This document shows positions 21,001 to 21,650 of a stretch of DNA of 21,650 nt, in pieces. Made by a program: the position numbers and the translations under genes. Under the pieces are notes generated by a model, which ran no database searches, was not told the DNA's origin, and saw nothing but the letters and a program-made list of their open reading frames with translations. This DNA is from Apostichopus parvimensis. Its lineage: Eukaryota; Echinodermata; Holothuroidea; Aspidochirotida; Stichopodidae. The stretch lies in assembly GCA_000934455.1 (NCBI GenBank), contig KN884820.1, forward strand, positions 31,871-53,520, in the 5' to 3' direction. Within the stretch, counting starts at the first letter, position 1. The number at the start of each line of letters is the position of its first letter.

Positions 21001-21196
21001 TCAACTCTTTCCTGCCTCACAGTTCATGGTAATTACACCGAGTGGACTGCTTGGAGTAATTGCTCCATCCAATGCGGTGGCAATGGGTCAACGTACAGAA
21101 CCAGGAACTGCTCGAACCCAACCCCGAGGTACAATGGGGACGATTGTGTTGGGGATGATATCCAGTACGACATATGTGGCACCCACCCATGTCCCA
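1..21196 (+). CDS. Multidomain F5/8C-EGF-CTLD-TSP1 extracellular protein gene (partial, 19 exons)
   Basis: Nineteen exons with AG/GT borders read through in one frame without a stop. Order: F5/8C end, EGF x3, then CTLD-TSP1 five times, then TSP1 x4. Exons: 1-50, 686-841, 1826-1964, 2761-2973, 4006-4143, 6199-6630, 7155-7331, 7890-8393, 8912-9082, 9783-10208, 11130-11300, 12171-12599, 13181-13351, 13946-14386, 15178-15360, 15596-15802, 18923-19093, 19764-19937, 21023-21196. Introns 1 and 2 are phase 0, all later ones phase 1. All five CTLDs keep six cysteines and all nine TSP1 repeats keep six. I do not recognise a named orthologue. A role in adhesion, matrix or recognition is inferred from the domains only. 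The 5' end (start codon, signal peptide, start of the F5/8C domain) and 3' end lie outside the window, so secreted versus membrane-anchored cannot be decided. Confidence 0.93.
51..685 (+). other. Intron 1 (phase 0)
   Basis: The donor is GTCAGT and the acceptor TTTCAG. It holds an 11-G run at 437-447 and a short (AT)n microsatellite near 545-564. I see nothing else. Confidence 0.85.
686..841 (+). CDS. Exon 2: F5/8 type C domain, core
   Basis: This exon has 52 codons in phase 0-0. It begins INFNEIKDIGGFASQGFNH and ends TWTVYQEGGNDM. The pattern of a strand, then G-hydrophobic-x-[ST]-QG, then W..Y near the end is the discoidin/F5-8C core, in which the jelly-roll spikes bind phospholipid or glycan in known family members. 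Which ligand is used here cannot be told from this fragment. Confidence 0.93.
842..1825 (+). other. Intron 2 (phase 0)
   Basis: The intron runs from a GTATGT donor to a CTGCAG acceptor. It contains the degenerate tRNA-like sequence at 899-971 (minus strand), a lone palindromic B-box-like GGTTCGAACC near 1085, and a G-rich tract at 1508-1530. No exon is visible. Confidence 0.85.
899..971 (-). pseudogene. tRNA-Thr(TGT)-like fossil
   Basis: Read on the minus strand, this 73-nt stretch has tRNA length. It has an A box (TAGCTCAGTTGG), a B box (TGTTCGATTCC), a well-paired D stem, a seven-base anticodon loop CTTGTAA with anticodon TGT (Thr) and an acceptor stem of six pairs out of seven. The T stem is broken at three of five positions and the anticodon stem has a mismatch, so a working tRNA is unlikely. 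It is either a decayed tRNA-Thr copy or the head of an old tRNA-derived SINE. No poly-A or LINE-type tail is obvious. Confidence 0.65.
1826..1964 (+). CDS. Exon 3: F5/8 type C domain, C-terminal part
   Basis: This exon has 46 codons plus one base, in phase 0-1. It starts IFEGNYDKNT and ends with the diagnostic F5/8C close: an ATQIRIHPTACYNHPCVRLE stretch, then IYGC. The terminal Cys pairs with a Cys at the start of the domain (not in the window) in family members. The exon ends in phase 1, which opens the run of phase-1 introns used by all later modules. Confidence 0.95.
1965..2760 (+). other. Intron 3 (phase 1)
   Basis: It contains the G-quadruplex-type tract at 2056-2077. The rest is AT-rich without recognisable features. 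Confidence 0.85.
2056..2077 (+). other. G-quadruplex-type tract with TTAGGG-like units
   Basis: Four G runs (GGGG, GGG, GGGG, GGG) are separated by TTA, CT and TTA, which meets the usual G4 pattern. The spacing resembles two telomere-type units but is too short and imperfect to call an interstitial telomere. It lies on the sense strand of intron 3. Confidence 0.5.
2761..2973 (+). CDS. Exon 4: EGF domain 1 and most of EGF domain 2
   Basis: This exon has 213 bases in phase 1-1. It encodes VDCEPNPCKQNVSC...CDCPPGYVGDFC (EGF1, six Cys) and then NFDECASDPCQNGATC...YYTCDCASGWE (EGF2 up to its fifth Cys). EGF2 carries the calcium-binding signature: N-x-D-E before the first Cys, and D with a downstream aromatic between Cys 3 and 4. 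Its sixth Cys is supplied by exon 5, so the intron cuts between the last two cysteines of EGF2. Confidence 0.95.
2974..4005 (+). other. Intron 4 (phase 1)
   Basis: It contains the approximately 87-bp tandem duplication at 3435-3606. I see no other feature. Confidence 0.85.
3435..3606 (+). repeat. Tandem duplication, unit about 86 bp, two copies
   Basis: The sequence starting CATAGTAACAACTTAG is repeated from 3522. The two copies differ by a few substitutions and a 2-bp indel (unit 1 is 87 bp, unit 2 about 85 bp). It is a local duplication with no coding capacity in either strand. Confidence 0.88.
4006..4143 (+). CDS. Exon 5: end of EGF2 and EGF domain 3
   Basis: This exon has 138 bases in phase 1-1. 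AYDCQTET closes EGF2, and EGF3 is DECLSNPCQNGATCTDLLDG, then YNCTCINGFEGTHCENFT. EGF3 has all six Cys and a partial calcium-binding signature (T-x-D-E; D..Y). EGF2 and EGF3 share the string PCQNGATC, which suggests tandem duplication. Confidence 0.95.
4286..4562. repeat. Repeat-like segment followed by purine-rich tract
   Basis: A CTGACGTTTCAATCCTAGCA segment followed by GGATCTTCTTCAAAGGCTG looks like the short 'CTGACGTTTC...CTTCTTCA' boundary motif seen at the ends of interspersed repeats in several invertebrates (from memory, not searched). It is followed by about 130 bases of almost pure A/G. Element class and ends are undetermined. Confidence 0.35.
5294..5540. repeat. Fold-back (long inverted repeat) element
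   Basis: A 55-bp arm at 5315-5369 is matched in inverted orientation at 5436-5490 with only a few mismatches, around a loop of about 66 bp. A further direct, shortened copy of the arm follows at about 5497-5540, and its 21-bp core also occurs at 5294-5314. The 21-bp core is thus present three times direct (one cut short) and once inverted. There is no coding capacity. It is most simply a MITE-like fold-back element or a local palindromic rearrangement; clear target-site duplications were not found. Confidence 0.75.
5557..5634 (+). repeat. 31-bp direct repeat pair
   Basis: CTGTATAATATGACCTGTCA and the following 11 bases at 5557-5587 recur at 5604-5634 with one mismatch, separated by 16 bp. 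The pair directly follows the fold-back element, so it may belong to the same rearranged unit. Confidence 0.85.
6199..6630 (+). CDS. Exon 6: C-type-lectin-like domain 1
   Basis: This exon has 144 codons in phase 1-1 and is a complete long-form CTLD. The six Cys lie in ECSDGF, HTCYQ, EACDK, AGCVAM, DCDS and YICQ. The 'WIGL' core strand is present as FFIGLRW. In the long loop region the usual Ca2+/sugar triplet (EPN or QPD) is absent; there is DPWAGGYPTGSAGC instead. The WND motif is WRN (KWRNIDC). Two adjacent sequons (NATNAS) lie near residue 22. Calcium-dependent sugar binding is therefore doubtful, and a protein ligand is more likely. Confidence 0.95.
6631..7154 (+). other. Intron 6 (phase 1)
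   Basis: It runs from a GTGAGT donor to an ATCAG acceptor. It is AT-rich and I see nothing further in it. Confidence 0.85.
7155..7331 (+). CDS. Exon 7: TSP1 repeat 1
   Basis: This exon has 59 codons in phase 1-1. NFSQWSPWGSCSVTCGPG has the W-x-x-W C-mannosylation motif and the CSVTCGPG site for protein O-fucosylation. It continues VRTRTCTDPAP and ends VCGEICP. Six Cys are present. The Arg-x-Arg pair supplies the Trp-Arg stack of the TSP1 fold. Confidence 0.96.
7332..7889 (+). other. Intron 7 (phase 1)
   Basis: I see no feature beyond splice signals and a pyrimidine-rich 3' end. Confidence 0.85.
7890..8393 (+). CDS. Exon 8: C-type-lectin-like domain 2 (with long-loop insertion)
   Basis: This exon has 168 codons in phase 1-1, about 25 longer than its paralogues. 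The six CTLD Cys are kept (VDCPDG, DTCY, ADCEN, IKCVV, ESCD, YICE). Between the SPWG segment and the fourth Cys lies a low-complexity run (NLGGGGASAGATTPAMTTVD) that the other four domains lack. There is no EPN-type triplet, and WND is replaced by WFL. The WIGL strand is degenerate. The donor is GTGGGT, weaker than its neighbours. Confidence 0.95.
8394..8911 (+). other. Intron 8 (phase 1)
   Basis: I see no feature beyond splice signals. Confidence 0.85.
8912..9082 (+). CDS. Exon 9: TSP1 repeat 2
   Basis: This exon has 57 codons in phase 1-1. GPWTAWSECSSNCGTGNRT keeps W-x-x-W, but the O-fucose position is Asn (CSSNC) instead of Ser/Thr. It continues RTRECDSPAPILGGGNC and ends VCPE. Sequons NRT, NCT and NVT are present. 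Confidence 0.96.
9083..9782 (+). other. Intron 9 (phase 1)
   Basis: It holds a 12-C run at 9671-9682. I see nothing else. Confidence 0.85.
9783..10208 (+). CDS. Exon 10: C-type-lectin-like domain 3
   Basis: This exon has 142 codons in phase 1-1. The Cys are in VSCPEG, ESCF, DGCQ, EPCMAL, VYCD and YVCE. The loop GPWADGFPSPAREPC has the conserved W..G.P but no EPN, and the WND site reads WRWLMADVYC, with two extra residues before the Cys. Sequons are NYT, NGT and NLT. The last exon base T joins CT to make Ser at the junction with TSP1 repeat 3. Confidence 0.95.
10209..11129 (+). other. Intron 10 (phase 1)
   Basis: It contains a strong G-quadruplex-type tract at 10416-10437 and a nine- or ten-G run near 10590. 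I see no exon. Confidence 0.85.
10416..10437 (+). other. G-quadruplex-type tract
   Basis: Four runs of 3, 5, 5 and 6 G are separated by single bases, the tightest G4 pattern in the window. It lies on the sense strand about 210 bp after the exon 10 donor. Confidence 0.6.
11130..11300 (+). CDS. Exon 11: TSP1 repeat 3
   Basis: This exon has 57 codons in phase 1-1. NWASWSGWTQCGPNCENG has three stacked Trp (W-x-x-W-x-x-W), and the O-fucose position is again Asn (CGPNC). It continues TRSRTCDDPPPYLGGEEC and ends LCPK. Sequons are NGT and NSS. Confidence 0.96.
11301..12170 (+). other. Intron 11 (phase 1)
   Basis: It contains a G-quadruplex-type tract (11732-11754) and a (CTTT)n tract at about 12130-12150 that forms part of the polypyrimidine tract of the next acceptor. 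Confidence 0.85.
11732..11754 (+). other. G-quadruplex-type tract
   Basis: Runs of 7, 3, 4 and 6 G are separated by single bases on the sense strand of intron 11. Confidence 0.6.
12171..12599 (+). CDS. Exon 12: C-type-lectin-like domain 4
   Basis: This exon has 143 codons in phase 1-1. The Cys are in VHCPEG, DSCY, ETCLQ, DSCVGM, VACD and FVCE. The WIGL strand is VYVGLDYVG. The loop DPWTRGFPRDNGDSC keeps W..GFP and lacks EPN; WND reads WKFADVAC. It resembles CTLD3 most closely (NSTGHLT versus NGTGYLT; ADVAC versus ADVYC). The exon is visibly richer in CpG than the flanking TSP1 exons. Confidence 0.95.
12600..13180 (+). other. Intron 12 (phase 1)
   Basis: About half of this intron is the SINE copy at 12875-13125. 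The rest is unremarkable. Confidence 0.85.
12875..13125 (+). mobile_element. tRNA-derived SINE, copy A (near full length)
   Basis: The head GGAGTGTTAGCTCAGTGGTT has a pol III A box, followed by GAGTTCGAGTCACTCC, a B box with a 3' end complementary to the first six bases (GGAGTG/CACTCC) as in a tRNA acceptor stem. The body carries CTGACTTCGGTCAG (a stem closed by a UUCG tetraloop), GGCTTTGATCAGCC and CCTGCTTGCAGG, each self-complementary. It ends in an ACATACATA-type tail. The same sequence occurs twice more in the window. Compared with copy C it has a 4-base insertion in the tRNA-like part. Confidence 0.88.
13181..13351 (+). CDS. Exon 13: TSP1 repeat 4
   Basis: This exon has 57 codons in phase 1-1. 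TWGSWGPWSPCSVTCSEG has three Trp and an intact O-fucose motif (CSVTCSEG). It continues YRNRSCDDPAPILDGAPC and ends PCPI. The sequon NRS lies inside the Arg-x-Arg strand. Confidence 0.96.
13352..13945 (+). other. Intron 13 (phase 1)
   Basis: It is AT-rich and I see nothing beyond splice signals. Confidence 0.85.
13946..14386 (+). CDS. Exon 14: C-type-lectin-like domain 5
   Basis: This exon has 147 codons in phase 1-1. The Cys are in VNCSDG, DSCYSF, ETCH, ATCVAL, TDCDD and YICE. The WIGL strand is VWLYVGHV. The loop GPWGGPYPKNDSASATC has no EPN, and WND reads WEWLMANTDC. Six sequons (NET twice, NGT, NLS, NES, NDS) make it the most heavily glycosylated CTLD. It shares the 'LMA' insertion with CTLD3. 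Confidence 0.95.
14387..15177 (+). other. Intron 14 (phase 1)
   Basis: It contains a G-rich tract near 14537-14554 and the truncated SINE copy B. I see no exon. Confidence 0.85.
14572..14748 (+). mobile_element. tRNA-derived SINE, copy B (5'-truncated, internally deleted)
   Basis: It starts inside the tRNA-like part (TGGCCTTTCAATCATAAGG), so the A box is missing. It keeps the B box, the middle and the UUCG hairpin, then jumps from AAGC to the TAAAATACATACATACAT tail, losing about 40 bases that copies A and C have. A G-rich tract abuts its 5' end. Confidence 0.88.
15178..15360 (+). CDS. Exon 15: TSP1 repeat 5
   Basis: This exon has 61 codons in phase 1-1. NWGSWTPWSQCTLSC keeps three Trp, but the loop after the second Cys is expanded (DIAPDMG instead of a short G-x-G), so the standard O-fucose sequence is altered. 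It continues MRNRTCSNPAPILGGAYC and ends QCAP. Confidence 0.95.
15361..15595 (+). other. Intron 15 (phase 1), 235 bp, with duplicated acceptor region
   Basis: This is the shortest intron. More than half of it (15450-15575) is a tandem pair of 63-bp units, each containing a copy of the acceptor and of the start of exon 16. Confidence 0.9.
15450..15575 (+). repeat. 63-bp tandem repeat duplicating a 3' splice site
   Basis: Two units, 15450-15512 and 15513-15575, appear identical over all 63 bases. Each has a pyrimidine tract, TTACAG, and then the same first bases as exon 16 (TACATGGTAACTACACAGAG followed by TGG). The copied exon piece then meets TAG, which is in frame, and GTAGGT, which looks like a donor. 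The real exon start at 15596 is a third, diverged copy about 62 bp further on. Confidence 0.95.
15596..15802 (+). CDS. Exon 16: TSP1 repeat 6 (divergent)
   Basis: This exon has 69 codons in phase 1-1. VHGNYTEWEYGECSESC lacks the second Trp of W-x-x-W, and the segment after the second Cys is expanded (YSWDSNGTRYGG). It continues VNRTRNCTNPAPRFYGNGC and ends NDCPP. This acceptor is chosen over the two upstream copies because only it gives an open TSP1 frame. Sequons are NYT, NGT, NRT and NCT. Its closest relative in the window is TSP1 repeat 9. Confidence 0.94.
17499..17546 (+). repeat. 48-bp direct repeat, left copy, flanking SINE copy C
   Basis: It starts GCCATGTCATGT and ends GATCAAACCATTG. 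It matches 17817-17864 at 42 of 48 positions by eye, without gaps. Confidence 0.88.
17547..17803 (-). mobile_element. tRNA-derived SINE, copy C (full length, inverted)
   Basis: On the minus strand it runs from GGAGTGTTAGCTCAGTGGTT (17803 downwards) through the B box GAGTTCGAATC, the UUCG hairpin CTGACTTCGGTCAG, GGCTTTGATAAGCC and CCTGCTTTGCAGG to an ATACATACATACA / CACACA microsatellite tail at 17547-17580. It is the most complete copy. Nine bases of its 5' end (TAACACTCC in + orientation) are repeated just outside, at 17804-17812. Confidence 0.9.
17817..17864 (+). repeat. 48-bp direct repeat, right copy, flanking SINE copy C
   Basis: This is the partner of 17499-17546. At 48 bp it is far longer than a normal SINE target-site duplication, and its 6 differences indicate some age. 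Confidence 0.88.
18923..19093 (+). CDS. Exon 17: TSP1 repeat 7
   Basis: This exon has 57 codons in phase 1-1. SYSNWSNFTECSTTCGGG has Phe at the second Trp position of W-x-x-W and an intact O-fucose motif. It continues VKNRTRSCDNPPPQHGGADC and ends PCP. Sequons include NGS, NWS, NFT and NRT. Confidence 0.95.
19094..19763 (+). other. Intron 17 (phase 1)
   Basis: It is AT-rich. The 14-mer AACATACTTTCATT occurs twice (about 19257 and 19322). I see nothing else. Confidence 0.85.
19764..19937 (+). CDS. Exon 18: TSP1 repeat 8
   Basis: This exon has 58 codons in phase 1-1. GVSAWSTWTECTVSCGGG has W-x-x-W and an intact O-fucose motif. It continues YRNRSCTDPAPAYGGFNC and ends VTCP. The Arg strand and P-x-P-x-x-GG are textbook TSP1. 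Confidence 0.96.
19938..21022 (+). other. Intron 18 (phase 1)
   Basis: It contains a G-quadruplex-type tract (20845-20872). An AATAAA at 20468 is not followed by a plausible gene end, because exon 19 continues the frame. Confidence 0.85.
20845..20872 (+). other. G-quadruplex-type tract
   Basis: Runs of 3, 5, 4, 4 and 3 G with short loops lie on the sense strand of intron 18, about 150 bp before the exon 19 acceptor. Confidence 0.55.
21023..21196 (+). CDS. Exon 19: TSP1 repeat 9
   Basis: This exon has 58 codons in phase 1-1. It ends at a GTAAGT donor, so the gene continues beyond the window. VHGNYTEWTAWSNCSIQCGG (first residue is Ile after splicing) has W-x-x-W but Gln at the O-fucose site. 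It continues YRTRNCSNPTPRYNGDDC and ends HPCP. HGNYTEW and C(V)GD are shared with TSP1 repeat 6. Confidence 0.96.
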
Positions 21197-21493
21197 GTAA
21201 GTCGAATGTATAGTTATTAAGCTCTTAAATCACTGAGAGCATTTTTGAGATTAAGATGGGGTTTTTTTAAGACCTTAATATCGTTTATTGCTACTTCGAC
21301 TAGTACAGTGATCAAACCTCGATTACAAGGTATGTCTTAAAAGTGGCTCTGTCACATATCGGTTTTGGAAATAAATTCTAGCGTTAATTATTTGCAGCCT
21401 GTAGCAAAATAGGAGAGGGAGATAGGAAATGGGAGAGTTCTGAGTATTATATCACAGCTAACTTTTAGTCTCACGATCCAGATCTTCTTTCCA
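21197..21493 (+). other. Start of intron 19
   Basis: The GTAAGT donor follows exon 19. I see nothing in this stretch before the minisatellite. Confidence 0.8.
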
Positions 21494-21650
21494 AACAGAT
21501 GCCCTCCCACCAGAACCCCCACCCACCAGATCCCCACCCAACAGATCCCCTCCCACCAGAACCCACACCCAACAGATCCCCTCCCGCCAGAACCCACACC
21601 CAACAGATCCCCTCCCGCCAGAACCCACACCCAACAGATCCCCTCCCGCC
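21494..21650. repeat. C-rich minisatellite, 31-bp period (cut by window end)
   Basis: Unit starts (AACAGATCCCCT...) fall at 21540, 21571, 21602 and 21633, a regular 31-bp spacing, with a shorter 46-bp step from 21494. Each 31-bp unit is itself two related halves (CAGATCCCCTCCCGC and CAGAACCCACACCCAA). The last copies are nearly identical, the first ones diverged. The open frame through it on the minus strand is only the repeat translated. Confidence 0.93.

Noticed and set aside
21388-21630. 80-codon Gly/Val/Trp-rich minus-strand frame
   Set aside because: It is the 31-bp minisatellite read in one frame; period 31 is not a multiple of three and no coding signal is present.
1-21650. CRISPR array, prokaryotic operon or phage-like region
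   Set aside because: Phased GT-AG introns and metazoan extracellular domains rule out a prokaryotic source; no spacer-repeat pattern exists.

Overview
The window carries one long, intron-rich animal gene on the + strand, open at both ends. I can place 19 exons (about 4.5 kb of coding sequence, about 1,509 codons) between base 1 and base 21196. They encode the end of a coagulation-factor 5/8 type C (discoidin) domain, three EGF domains, five C-type-lectin-like domains (CTLDs) that alternate one-for-one with five thrombospondin type 1 (TSP1) repeats, and then four more TSP1 repeats in a row. No signal peptide, transmembrane segment or stop is visible because both ends lie outside the window. 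The product must be a secreted or cell-surface glycoprotein: every module is extracellular and disulphide-bonded, and there are dozens of N-glycosylation sequons.

Organism: GT-AG introns of 0.2 to 3.1 kb, AT-rich introns with long G runs, a tRNA-derived SINE family and this shuffled extracellular domain set all fit a metazoan. The discoidin/EGF/CTLD/TSP1 mixture fits a marine invertebrate deuterostome (echinoderm, hemichordate or amphioxus), most likely echinoderm-like. That placement is inference; nothing here fixes the species.

Layout: 1-1964, three exons finish the F5/8C domain. 2761-4143, two exons carry three EGF domains. 6199-14386, five CTLD exons interleave with four TSP1 exons. 15178-21196, five TSP1 exons follow; the first of these completes the fifth CTLD-TSP1 pair. 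From the end of the F5/8C domain every intron is in phase 1, and from exon 6 on each CTLD or TSP1 module is exactly one symmetrical 1-1 exon, the usual condition for exon shuffling and tandem duplication.

Introns hold most of the non-coding interest: three copies of one tRNA-derived SINE with a hairpin-rich tail, a degenerate tRNA-Thr-like sequence, a fold-back element, several local tandem duplications, a C-rich 31-bp minisatellite at the right edge, G-quadruplex-type tracts mostly on the sense strand, and a recent duplication that has copied a 3' splice site plus the first bases of a TSP1 exon twice upstream of the real exon. I see no second confident gene. No sequence search or computed alignment was available; counts come from reading by eye.
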